Source: an uncultured bacterium (GTDB lineage Bacteria > Patescibacteriota > Minisyncoccia > Phycocordibacterales > UBA1006). Taken from it: 11,586 nt of DNA. The notes below the pieces were generated by a model. That model saw only the letters and a list, made by a program, of their open reading frames with translations, ran no database searches and was not told the origin of the DNA. Positions within the stretch are counted from its first letter, which is position 1, and each line of letters starts with the position of its first letter. The position numbers and the translations under genes were made by a program. The DNA lies in NCBI GenBank assembly GCA_903920485.1, contig CAIXMG010000003.1, positions 1 through 11,586 on the forward strand, read 5' to 3'. Below, piece after piece: positions 1 to 5,876 of the stretch.

Positions 1-1083
1 ACTGTTCGTCGACAAAAACGAAACGTCGTATGTTCCGAATGCTCCTGCAGCACAATCGTTTGTCGTAACACAAGTCACTGAACCATCCGTGACCTGCGGA
101 ACAGGACTGGTTATGGTAACCCCATTAACCGTCGCGGGAGTCCCTCCATCTGCGGCAATTTTAAACGATTCTGTAGTACCCACAGTGCTTGGGTTGCGTA
201 TGCCCGCCCCGGCCTGCATATAAAAACCATAGTTGGTATCATTTCCTCCTTGGCTTGAATCAAAGTTTACGGTTATCGTATTGTCTGAGCCAGAAACCGA
301 CGTTATTGGATATGGGTTACCCCCTCCGTAAACATAACCACAACCTGAGGACTGTAGCGCACAAATATTACTTGTCGGAATGGAACCCTGCGGTATTGAG
401 TATCCTGTAGGAAACGTGACTGCGATACTTCCTTCATCACCATATGACTTAAAAGCTGCTGCTGTACTAATCCCAACGTGGTACTGAGCGCCATTTACAC
501 CAGAAGCAAGGTCTCCGGCAGAGACCCCGGAAACACTAGAATCTGTTATGGTGAAAGGATTCGTTATCGTAACCCCTGCGATATCAGTTTCAGCCGTCTC
601 TTCCGTAGCATCCGTGTCAATCGTGAAGTCGCCAGTTGTCCCTGTTTCGTTCGGGTTGGTGATGCTGGTGCCCGTATCCGAGATCTGGAACCCGACGATT
701 CCCGTCGACAGATCAGCGGCGCTGCTCAGGTCAATATCAACAGTATTCCCAGAGACGCTGGTTCCCGAAATCCCGACGTTAGTACCGTCGATGTTGATGG
801 CACTTGGCGTACCGTCAGGAGCTAAAATGCTCAAACTTGAATTTGTGATGGTATAGCCGTCGGGAAACGTGACCTGGATCTGGCTTGCGTCATTGGTGTT
901 GTCTGTCGTAAACGAGACCTCGTAAGTCACCCCTGTCGCGCTGGGTTCGCAATCGGTTCTAGTATGGCATGTGACTGAACCGCTTGATACCTGGGCATGT
1001 GCGATATTTGTACCGCCAAGACAGAATGCGGCAGCGAGTGTGAATGCGAACACGGCCACGGACTTAATAAAATATTTTTTCAT
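1..1083 (-). CDS. Secreted repeat protein, probable cell-surface protein (3' end outside window)
   Basis: An uninterrupted minus-strand reading frame of 361 codons runs from the ATG at 1083 to the window edge, with no stop reached. Residues 1-30 form a classical signal peptide: MKKYFIK, a hydrophobic core, then a cleavage site after AHA. The exported part is rich in Thr, Ser, Gly, Asn and Asp and is built from units of about 150 residues: 31-176, 177-327, and the start of a third at 328. Units 1 and 3 open alike (GSVTCHTRTDCEPSA and GSVTCVTTNDCAAGA). Units 1 and 2 share VTFPxGY and a (T/R)NPxxxGTT stretch, and end GVTIT(N/S)P. The paired Cys at the start of units 1 and 3 could form disulfides. 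The composition suggests stacked beta-sandwich (Ig-like) adhesin modules on the surface. I recognise no named family. Alternative: an S-layer-like protein. The start is well supported by the signal peptide. Confidence 0.8.
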   Translation of the reverse strand, partial: MKKYFIKSVAVFAFTLAAAFCLGGTNIAHAQVSSGSVTCHTRTDCEPSATGVTYEVSFTTDNTNDASQIQVTFPDGYTITNSSLSILAPDGTPSAINIDGTNVGISGTSVSGNTVDIDLSSAADLSTGIVGFQISDTGTSITNPNETGTTGDFTIDTDATEETAETDIAGVTITNPFTITDSSVSGVSAGDLASGVNGAQYHVGISTAAAFKSYGDEGSIAVTFPTGYSIPQGSIPTSNICALQSSGCGYVYGGGNPYPITSVSGSDNTITVNFDSSQGGNDTNYGFYMQAGAGIRNPSTVGTTESFKIAADGGTPATVNGVTITSPVPQVTDGSVTCVTTNDCAAGAFGTYDVSFLSTNS

Positions 1084-1152
1084 AAACACGATGATAAATA
1101 ATGTCTAACCACGACAAAGTCGCAGTTTTTTGTTGATAAGATTCGATGTCTC

Positions 1153-1182
1153 ATTCTATCATGTTTATTTGCGATAAAACAA
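1153..1182 (-). promoter_or_regulatory. Possible promoter for the repeat protein
   Basis: On the minus strand TTGTTT (1182-1177), an 18-base spacer and TAGAAT (1158-1153) preceded by TG (extended -10) would start transcription near 1146 and give a leader of about 63 bases. A competing TATCAT lies 7 bases before the ATG at 1083 and would give a leaderless message. The sequence alone does not decide between them. Confidence 0.35.
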
Positions 1183-1228
1183 TGCAGCCAAGCCACTTTC
1201 TCTGCACAGGCCTTCGATATGGCAAGAA

Positions 1229-1900
1229 CTATGATGCCAAGAATTCCTTGATGCGCCGAATCACCTGGTCCCATGCCTGGGAAGGCATCTGGAAATCATG
1301 ATCCGTGTCGACGAATTCGATCCTTACGTGTTCAGAAACGGGATACTTGCCCAGCACTTCTCGCCCGCCATATTCATCAGACGATCCCTGGATGATCAGG
1401 AACGGCGTCTTCAGGGATTTCAAATGTCCGGTTCGACCGAATTCCTCGGGCTTTTGAGGATGCTTGAACGGATAACCAAGGCAGATCAATTTTTTGACGC
1501 TAAGTTCATCAGCCACGAGTGACGAAATGCGTCCGCCCGCAGAACGCGACAGGATGAAAACTGAAACATCAGCACCAAAACTTTTTATGAATTTTTTCAG
1601 CTGCGCCGTACGCTGCCCGATCGATTCTTCCTTGTGCCAGGCGAGAAAATACCCCCACCCGTTCGGACGAACCAAAAGACACGCGGCCTTTGCAAGCCTG
1701 CGGGGCCACTTGGGAAGTCTTTGTATCCAGGGCTGCGAAGCCAAGTCCCTGACAATCGATTCTTGATGCGACCGATAGAAAAACAATTCGTATCCCGTGT
1801 CCTGCAAGGAATCGCGCAGAGACTCCATGAGCACGCGGTCTTTTTCAAAATTGTCGCGTTCCGTGACGATAAGGACGGTTCGGCGAGGATGCGACGACAT
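1229..1900 (-). CDS. Alpha/beta hydrolase, Tex30/KANL3-like (dienelactone-hydrolase-related)
   Basis: The product has 223 residues, no signal peptide and is probably cytoplasmic. It reads as a compact alpha/beta-hydrolase. The nucleophile elbow is SRSAGG with Ser120; the first Gly of the usual GxSxG is Ser here, close to the GRSMGG of Tex30-type hydrolases. The acid is Asp175 in IIQGSSDEYGG and the base is His201 in DTDHDF, so the full Ser-Asp-His triad is in order and spaced as in the family. The 'IIQGSSD' strand followed by 'DxDHDF' is typical of this group. The substrate is unknown; an esterase or hydrolase on a small substrate is the safe reading. GAGGG lies only 3 bases before the ATG at 1900, a tight Shine-Dalgarno. 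The gene directly follows the decayed S51 frame, so the two probably shared one transcript. It ends in TAG. Confidence 0.75.
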   Translation of the reverse strand: MSSHPRRTVLIVTERDNFEKDRVLMESLRDSLQDTGYELFFYRSHQESIVRDLASQPWIQRLPKWPRRLAKAACLLVRPNGWGYFLAWHKEESIGQRTAQLKKFIKSFGADVSVFILSRSAGGRISSLVADELSVKKLICLGYPFKHPQKPEEFGRTGHLKSLKTPFLIIQGSSDEYGGREVLGKYPVSEHVRIEFVDTDHDFQMPSQAWDQVIRRIKEFLAS

Positions 1901-1911
1901 AGACCCTCATT

Positions 1912-2281
1912 TTAAAAGATACAAGAGCAAACGACAAGGAGAATCATGTTTTCTTCGATGCTCGCATCCGGGTGGTCGGGAAATCGGGGCAATGAAAATA
2001 CGAGCCCACCCTCAAGCACCTGACCAGCTGACGGACTATAGAAGAATTTTGTGAGGACCATCGCCGTCGGCAGATTCTCCCGCAACCGTTTTATCCGAAA
2101 GCAATTCCCCGAGATTTGGAAACTTCGAAAGAACGCCGAGGAGTTTCTTGCTCGATCCGCCGCTAAAGTACACCGCGTCTGCAGATTTGATTTGTTCTAC
2201 CAAGTTTTCTTCGTTAGCAACCTCAAACGAAATTTGGTTTGCATAAATATATACGTGCAGTGTATCACACTCGAACATCAA
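1912..2281 (-). pseudogene. Peptidase S51 (peptidase E / class I glutamine-amidotransferase-like) remnant, frameshifted
   Basis: The first frame (from TTG 2281 or ATG 2278) encodes 81 residues ending at TAG 2036. It contains SADAVYFSGGSSKKLLGVL, the SGG turn of S51 peptidases, and then KTVAGESA, which is the start of their Ser-nucleophile elbow (usually GxSAG; Ser70 at 2074-2072). Right after this Ser the frame goes wrong (ADGDGPHK, stop). One base further on, another frame continues the family pattern with AMVLTKFFYSPSAGQVLEGG and runs to TAA at 1912. A single extra base within about 2068-2062 therefore splits the gene at its catalytic motif. Both ends are also odd. About 60-80 N-terminal residues of a normal ~200-residue S51 protein are missing, because the frame begins directly behind the terminator of the upstream gene, and the C-terminus is short. 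The frames look like a decaying pseudogene; a sequencing error could explain the frameshift but not the truncation. Confidence 0.6.
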
Positions 2282-2291
2282 ATCCTGATCA

Positions 2292-2320
2292 ACAAAAAGA
2301 TCCCTGCTTCGCGCAAGGAT
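2292..2320 (-). terminator. Rho-independent terminator of the propeller gene
   Basis: The inverted repeat 2300-2320 (ATCCxTGC ... GCxAGGAT type, one mismatch, 5-base loop) is followed on the minus strand by CTTTTTGTT. It lies 8 bases past the TAA at 2329. T-rich sequence on the other side would also let it act on the plus strand. Confidence 0.75.
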
Positions 2321-2328
2321 TTTTTCTT

Positions 2329-4257
2329 TTATTCGTGACCGTTCACGTAAGTCCGGGTTGCCGGCCCAAAGACACCGTTCGGGGTGATGCCCACGCTCTT
2401 CTGGAAGAGCGAGAGCTCTCTCTTCGTTCTTAGTCCGAAGGCATCAGTTTCGCTTCCTTTTGGCACGACCGTAAACCCGTGGAGCCCGAGGTAAGCCTGA
2501 AGCCTTTTGACGTCAGGGCCAACTGATCCTTTTTTGAGGTTCTTGGTGAAAAGCAAGGGTACGGTTGTCGGTTTCTGCGACGAGGACCGGGATACGGAAA
2601 TCGTCAGCGGGGGCTGCGGTGCTGACGCATAAATGCACGCCATGTTCCCCGGCGACGGATAGGTATCATAATTCTCCGCCTTCGGGTCCATACAAACATA
2701 GGCACGACCGCCAGAAATGCTCCCCCCGGACGCCTGCAACACCGGTGCGGCAGGGAGTGCCGCAAAACTTGCGCTGACACTGAAACCGCTCGTGACATCC
2801 GTATCCGTTCGTGGATTCTGGGTCGATCCGTCTGACCAGCTCACGAACTCGTAGCCACTGTCGGGCACCGCCGTGACGGGAGTGCCATCAGAACCATAGT
2901 CAATAGTTTGCGTCGTGCTTCCGGTCAGTGTCCCATTATCGAGAGCAGCGTAACTCCCCCTGGAGGAAGTATTGTCTACCGTAACAGGCTGGTCGGACAG
3001 TGCGAGTGCCCCGTTCGAAGCCATATCCTCTACCGGATGCGTTCCGGGGGCGTAGCTTACGGTGACGGTATCAGAAGGGGCAACCGCCGAGGCAAGAGTC
3101 AGCACAACGGTCGATCCGGAAACTTGCACGCCTGAGACCGTAACGGGAGTGCTGTTGTCGTCGACGACGAAATCGGCCGGTGCCGGCACCGAATTTGTAT
3201 TAAGCGACTCATCGTAGGTTAAGGTAAGAACTGTATAGTCGGCAACCGCGGTGGTGAGCGTCGGTGGCGGGACTGGAACAAGGGTGTTGGTAGTAGTGTC
3301 AAAAACAGGAATGAAGCTTCTCCCTGAACCGACTTCATTTACATACAAATACCTACCACCAACCAGCGTCGAGGATACGGGAACTCCTGCCGTCGAGATT
3401 GTTCCAGTAACCGTGTTGTCCGTGGTGTCGAAAATGGATATCGTCCCGTCATGGTTGTTGTTCACGTACAGGTTGGTACCGACGAGCGTCGAGGACCACG
3501 AACCCATATGACCGAGATAAAACGGCGATCCCACGACCGTGTTGGTAGTGGTGTCGATGATGGAAAGGGTGCCATCACTACTGTTGTTCACGTACAGGTT
3601 GGTACCGACGAGCGTCGAGGACCATGGACCGTTTCCGACGGCAATCGGAGACCCGACAATTGTATTCGTGGTGGTGTCGAGGACGGAGACGGTGTTGTCA
3701 TTGCTATTGCTCAAATACAGGTATCTGCCGCCGACAAGGGTCGAGGAATACGGACTGCTTGCAAGCGAAACCGTCCCGGTAACCGTGTTGTACGTGCCGC
3801 TGTCGCTTGGGTTGACGTCGATGATCGAGATAGAGTTTGCGTTGCGGTTGTTCACGTACAAATTAGTGCCAACCAATGTTGATGACCACGGGCCCTGCCC
3901 GACCGTGATCGGAGACCCGACAATTGTATTCGTGGTGGTGTCGAGGACGGAGACGGTGTTGTCGCGCGAATTGTTCACGTACAGGTACCTGCCGCCGACG
4001 AGGACAGAGGAGTCCGGACCGGTCCCGACAGTGATGGATGCGGTTACCGTGTTGCTAGTCGTATCAATAACAGTAACAGTGCTGCCGCCACTGTTACTTA
4101 CGTACAAATTAGTTCCAACCAGCGTCGAGGAGAATGGGACGGCACCGACCGGAATGGAGGAGGCTGCGCTGGCTAGGCGGGGGACCGTTCCGGATAGCGC
4201 GACGAGTATGACGACCATTGCTAGTAAGGAAGACAGTCTGGTAATGTTTCTTTTCAT
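2329..4257 (-). CDS. Secreted seven-bladed YVTN-type beta-propeller with peptidoglycan-binding domain
   Basis: The start is set at the ATG at 4257 (642 residues), because it gives a clean signal peptide (1-32, ending LASA) and sits 7 bases after a -10 box. An in-frame ATG at 4440 would put 61 non-secretory residues in front. Seven blades begin at residues 41, 81, 123, 169, 211, 253 and 293. Each has SSTLVG(T/G), (R)YLYVNN and IDTTTNTV-like strands, so one closed propeller is complete. Then come a beta-sandwich region like SwmB/Ig repeats (about 330-430), an InlB-B-repeat-like stretch with YEFVSWSDG (about 433-500), a Cys-bracketed motif (CMDPKAENYD ... CIY, 522-543), and a peptidoglycan-binding_1 domain (about 573-640: VGPDVKRLQAYL ... 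FGPATRTYV). It is probably anchored to the wall through its C-terminus with the propeller exposed for binding. No enzymatic motif is seen; the ligand is unknown. Confidence 0.85.
   Translation of the reverse strand: MKRNITRLSSLLAMVVILVALSGTVPRLASAASSIPVGAVPFSSTLVGTNLYVSNSGGSTVTVIDTTSNTVTASITVGTGPDSSVLVGGRYLYVNNSRDNTVSVLDTTTNTIVGSPITVGQGPWSSTLVGTNLYVNNRNANSISIIDVNPSDSGTYNTVTGTVSLASSPYSSTLVGGRYLYLSNSNDNTVSVLDTTTNTIVGSPIAVGNGPWSSTLVGTNLYVNNSSDGTLSIIDTTTNTVVGSPFYLGHMGSWSSTLVGTNLYVNNNHDGTISIFDTTDNTVTGTISTAGVPVSSTLVGGRYLYVNEVGSGRSFIPVFDTTTNTLVPVPPPTLTTAVADYTVLTLTYDESLNTNSVPAPADFVVDDNSTPVTVSGVQVSGSTVVLTLASAVAPSDTVTVSYAPGTHPVEDMASNGALALSDQPVTVDNTSSRGSYAALDNGTLTGSTTQTIDYGSDGTPVTAVPDSGYEFVSWSDGSTQNPRTDTDVTSGFSVSASFAALPAAPVLQASGGSISGGRAYVCMDPKAENYDTYPSPGNMACIYASAPQPPLTISVSRSSSQKPTTVPLLFTKNLKKGSVGPDVKRLQAYLGLHGFTVVPKGSETDAFGLRTKRELSLFQKSVGITPNGVFGPATRTYVNGHE
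3456..3498 (-). repeat. 43-base blade repeat, copy A (copy B at 3582-3624)
   Basis: The 43 bases 3456-3498 are identical to 3582-3624, an offset of 126 bases (42 codons, one blade). They encode the SSTLVGTNLYVNN strand pair of neighbouring blades. Confidence 0.9.
3582..3624 (-). repeat. 43-base blade repeat, copy B
   Basis: Perfect copy of 3456-3498, in frame, inside the propeller gene. Confidence 0.9.
3644..3699 (-). repeat. 56-base blade repeat, copy A (copy B at 3908-3963)
   Basis: The 56 bases 3644-3699 match 3908-3963 exactly, an offset of 264 bases (88 codons, two blades). They encode DNTVSVLDTTTNTIVGSP in both copies. No synonymous differences have accumulated. Confidence 0.92.
3908..3963 (-). 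repeat. 56-base blade repeat, copy B
   Basis: Perfect copy of 3644-3699, in frame, two blades away. Confidence 0.92.
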
Positions 4258-4264
4258 ACTGATG

Positions 4265-4270
4265 ATTGTA
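4265..4270 (-). promoter_or_regulatory. Extended -10 box of the propeller gene (leaderless)
   Basis: TACAAT (4270-4265, minus strand) with TGG in front forms an extended -10. Only 7 bases separate it from the ATG at 4257, so transcription should start at or next to the A of ATG. The -35 is poor (TGTAAA at 17 bases). Confidence 0.6.
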
Positions 4271-4356
4271 CCATCATGCTTGATATATTTACATCTCTGG
4301 CTCCGAACATTGGGCGATTTCAAAATTGCAGCGATGGCAGGAGAATCCGGACGATG

Positions 4357-4379
4357 AAAAAAGGGCCCTTGCATGACCC
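4357..4379 (-). terminator. Possible terminator with no assigned gene
   Basis: On the minus strand GGGTC-loop-GGCCC (4379-4363) is followed by six T (4362-4357). No protein gene ends here: the upstream gene already has its own hairpin at 4459-4486. The hairpin may end a short RNA transcribed from about 4458 (see findings). Apart from the two hairpins and the promoter at 4265, I see nothing else between 4258 and 4486. Confidence 0.4.
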
Positions 4380-4458
4380 TCCTTGTTTCCTGACCGACCG
4401 GCAGCCTCACACCCTGACCAGAATCCGTTCTCGGGAACAAGGCTTACCCTGGTAACGG

Positions 4459-4486
4459 AAAACACCCTCATGGACGAGGATGTTTT
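4459..4486 (-). terminator. Rho-independent terminator abutting the SDR gene stop
   Basis: On the minus strand AAAACATCCTC (4486-4476) pairs with GAGGGTGTTTT (4469-4459) through 11 positions (one G-T) around a 6-base loop, ending in a T tract. The hairpin begins on the base right after the TAG at 4489-4487. Confidence 0.8.
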
Positions 4487-5224
4487 CTAATTCCCGACAG
4501 GCGGTGCCGGATCAAAATCCGCGTGCCGAAACGTTCTTAATGGAAACACAATGCTTCTGTCGGCCAGCCAGGAAAGGTTCGATACGCATAAGAAGTTGTG
4601 CGTTCCTTGAAGCGCGATGCTGGCGACCATGATCTCCCTGAGATCCTTGTGATGAAGAAAGTTCTTATGCTCCAGGTCTTTTTTCCACGAAGTCTTGAAA
4701 ACCCTTTTCTCCCTGTTGCTGGCTGCCACATGACCGAACCGAAGATTGATGAGGGAGATCTTCTTGCGTTTGCAGAACACCTTGAACATGCGCTCTGCTT
4801 TAATTTTTGCCCGTGCATATTCCCCGGGAAAATAATAGAGGTTCGGCGAGAGGGGCGTGTCGCTGGTTATCGTTTTCCTATTTTCATACATTTCAAAATA
4901 GGGATAGACGTTGATGGAGCTCGCATTGATGATCCTTTTGAGTTTTTTGCTTTTGCTCGAGGCGTCAATGACCCTCCTTACCATGGCAATGTTTTCCTGT
5001 GCGACTTCCTTACTAATGTATGGATTCGGATTGGCCGCCAAGTGGATTACCGTCTCGACGCCGCGGAAGAGGGGCACAAGGTCATCCTTAAGCAGATCTA
5101 CCGGCTTGGAAGAATGCAAATCAACCAGAACCACCTCTTGCCCCCGTTTCTTCAGTTCGTCGACGACAATTTTCCCTATCACACCGTGAGATCCTGTGAT
5201 CAGTATCTTGGGAGGGGTCTTCAT
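4487..5224 (-). CDS. NAD(P)-dependent epimerase/dehydratase (extended SDR), uronate dehydrogenase-like
   Basis: The product has 245 residues and is cytoplasmic. The Rossmann fold opens with KILITGSHGVIG (Gly11, Gly14, Gly17 of GxxGxxG). Asp35 ends the second strand (VVLVDLH), which favours NAD over NADP. HLAAN (61-65) is the family's loop at the cofactor. Catalytic residues are Ser102/Ser103 (INASS) and Tyr136-xxx-Lys140 (GEYARAK). The C-terminal part (LRFGH at 161-165, then REKRVFKTSW and KDLREI) resembles the IRIG ... RRML.TWLS..D pattern of uronate dehydrogenases, and the short length also fits that group better than the 310-340-residue sugar-nucleotide epimerases. The true substrate cannot be told from the sequence. 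Start: the ATG at 5224 lies 8 bases after a -10 box and has no Shine-Dalgarno. It ends in TAG straight before a terminator, so it is a single-gene unit. Confidence 0.8.
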   Translation of the reverse strand: MKTPPKILITGSHGVIGKIVVDELKKRGQEVVLVDLHSSKPVDLLKDDLVPLFRGVETVIHLAANPNPYISKEVAQENIAMVRRVIDASSKSKKLKRIINASSINVYPYFEMYENRKTITSDTPLSPNLYYFPGEYARAKIKAERMFKVFCKRKKISLINLRFGHVAASNREKRVFKTSWKKDLEHKNFLHHKDLREIMVASIALQGTHNFLCVSNLSWLADRSIVFPLRTFRHADFDPAPPVGN

Positions 5225-5232
5225 ATATTATG

Positions 5233-5260
5233 AGTATATAGCAAAAGGGAGAATTGTCTC
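5233..5260 (-). promoter_or_regulatory. Promoter of the SDR gene (leaderless)
   Basis: On the minus strand GAGACA (5260-5255, sharing GACA with the consensus), 16 bases, then TATACT (5238-5233). The ATG follows after 8 bases, so little or no 5' leader is expected. Confidence 0.6.
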
Positions 5261-5276
5261 TCTTGCATTCCTAATG

Positions 5277-5348
5277 CTCCCCCGGCAGGGATCGAACCTG
5301 CGACCAATCGATTAACAGTCGATTGCTCTACCGCTGAGCTACAGGGGA
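5277..5348 (-). tRNA. tRNA-Asn (anticodon GTT)
   Basis: A 72-base cloverleaf on the minus strand. The 7-bp acceptor stem is TCCCCTG/CGGGGGA (one G-T), followed by discriminator G at 5277. The D arm is GCTC...GAGC. The anticodon arm is ATCGA-CTGTTAA-TCGAT with anticodon GTT. The T arm is GCAGG-TTCGATC-CCTGC. The CCA end is not encoded (CAT follows), so it must be added by a CCA-adding enzyme. Confidence 0.95.
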
Positions 5349-5379
5349 ATAGTGCTTAAGGAATTTTGCGACAGATTAC

Positions 5380-5403
5380 GCTCCCCCGGCAGGGATCGAA
5401 CCT
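5380..5403 (-). repeat. tRNA 3'-end fragment (direct copy of 5276-5299)
   Basis: These 24 bases are identical to the T-loop-to-discriminator end of tRNA-Asn plus one flanking base. What precedes them on the minus strand (GGAGA) breaks the T stem, and no matching acceptor 5' strand, D arm or anticodon arm exists upstream. The fragment lies 5' of the intact tRNA, in the same orientation, 31 bases before its 5' end. Confidence 0.9.
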
Positions 5404-5429
5404 TCTCCAAAGTCCCAGAAGACGCGAGT

Positions 5430-5458
5430 ACTATAGCAAAAATGAAAGGCCCTTGCAA
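5430..5458 (-). promoter_or_regulatory. Probable promoter of tRNA-Asn
   Basis: On the minus strand TTGCAA (5458-5453), 17 bases, then TGC-TATAGT (5435-5430, extended -10). Transcription would start near 5423, run through the 3' fragment and then the tRNA. The -35 box lies in the loop side of the terminator of the gene upstream. Confidence 0.6.
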
Positions 5459-5471
5459 CAGCAGGGCCTTT
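5445..5471. terminator. Terminator hairpin downstream of the small secreted protein
   Basis: AAAGGCCC (5445-5452) and GGGCCTTT (5464-5471) are perfectly complementary, and the stem can be extended inward with one bulge. T tracts follow on both strands. On the minus strand it ends the transcript of the gene finishing at 5521 and overlaps the tRNA promoter. Confidence 0.75.
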
Positions 5472-5520
5472 TCTCTAAAATTGGTTTTCTAAAAATTGTC
5501 TTGATGCCCCTGAGGCTTAC

Positions 5521-5766
5521 CTAATAAGCAAACTTGCGGCCACGATAATCCTCATAATAGTGTACATTCCCTTCCCACCAACTCCTGCGTACAGGTGCCA
5601 TAATATTACGGTAGTAAGCATAGGACCCTGATGTACGAGGAGCATATTGAGGAGCGGGCCGGTATGAAACATGATAGGCCTGGCGACGATGACCATATCC
5701 ATGCGCACCTACGCTGGTTGCGACGGTTGAGATGCAAAGCATCAAAAGAACAAGGAACTTTTTCAT
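5521..5766 (-). CDS. Small secreted Tyr/Arg/His-rich protein, function unknown
   Basis: The product has 81 residues from the ATG at 5766. This start gives a clean signal peptide (MKKFLVLLMLCISTVATSVGA, cut before HGYG) and lies about 30 bases after a strong promoter; an upstream in-frame ATG at 5811 would spoil the signal. The mature part (about 60 residues) is rich in Tyr, Arg and His with scattered Pro, including GYGHRRQAYH, WWEGNVHYYEDY and a final FAY. No Cys remains after cleavage. I recognise no family. The basic, aromatic composition would suit a protein that binds the cell wall, nucleic acid or metal, but that is only a guess. It ends in TAG, followed by a hairpin at 5445-5471. Confidence 0.65.
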   Translation of the reverse strand: MKKFLVLLMLCISTVATSVGAHGYGHRRQAYHVSYRPAPQYAPRTSGSYAYYRNIMAPVRRSWWEGNVHYYEDYRGRKFAY

Positions 5767-5802
5767 GACTATTCTTTTCGTGATATAAAATTGTGTACGC
5801 CA

Positions 5803-5830
5803 AGTATACAATAATTGAAAACAAAGTCAA
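5803..5830 (-). promoter_or_regulatory. Promoter of the small secreted protein
   Basis: On the minus strand TTGACT (5830-5825), 16 bases, TATACT (5808-5803), a near-consensus sigma-70 type promoter. The start near 5796 gives a leader of about 30 bases without a clear Shine-Dalgarno. It is divergent from the ppa promoter. Confidence 0.75.
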
Positions 5831-5838
5831 TCCCCTCC

Positions 5839-5867
5839 TTGATTTGTAAGACCCGAACCGTTATACT
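5839..5867 (+). promoter_or_regulatory. Promoter of ppa (leaderless)
   Basis: TTGATT (5839-5844), 17 bases, TATACT (5862-5867). The ATG at 5877 follows after 9 bases, so the transcript should begin at or within a few bases of the start codon. Confidence 0.75.
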
Positions 5868-5876
5868 CCCCCGCAT

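Noticed and set aside
478..856. Two overlapping plus-strand frames in the left repeat-protein region
   Set aside because: They oppose the 361-codon secreted frame that reads through the whole region with a signal peptide and internal repeats.
3456..3963. CRISPR or other direct-repeat array
   Set aside because: Repeats are in frame, codon-spaced (126 and 264 bases) and encode propeller strands; there are no unique spacers of uniform length.
3539..4357. Long plus-strand open frame (272 codons) opposite the propeller gene
   Set aside because: It is the antisense of the repeated blades; its own repeats only mirror them. It has no promoter or ribosome-binding site, and the minus-strand frame has a signal peptide and domains.
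4258..4440. Upstream start of the propeller protein at ATG 4440
   Set aside because: It would place 61 residues before the signal peptide and begin upstream of the -10 box that fits the ATG at 4257.
4357..4458. Bacterial SRP (4.5S) RNA
   Set aside because: The conserved GGAAGGAAGCAGCC-type apical loop is absent.
4598..5233. Plus-strand frame of 211 codons opposite the SDR gene
   Set aside because: Antisense shadow of a clear Rossmann-fold protein; no recognisable domain and no start signals.
5276..5403. attL/attR pair of an integrated element
   Set aside because: The duplicated tRNA end is on the 5' side of the tRNA and only 80 bases lie between the copies, with no integrase in the window; a simple integration gives the opposite order.
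5380..5450. tmRNA 3' end or a second functional tRNA
   Set aside because: The segment before TTCGATC has no matching acceptor 5' strand or anticodon arm and its T stem has a mismatch; no tag-peptide frame or tmRNA 5' domain was found.
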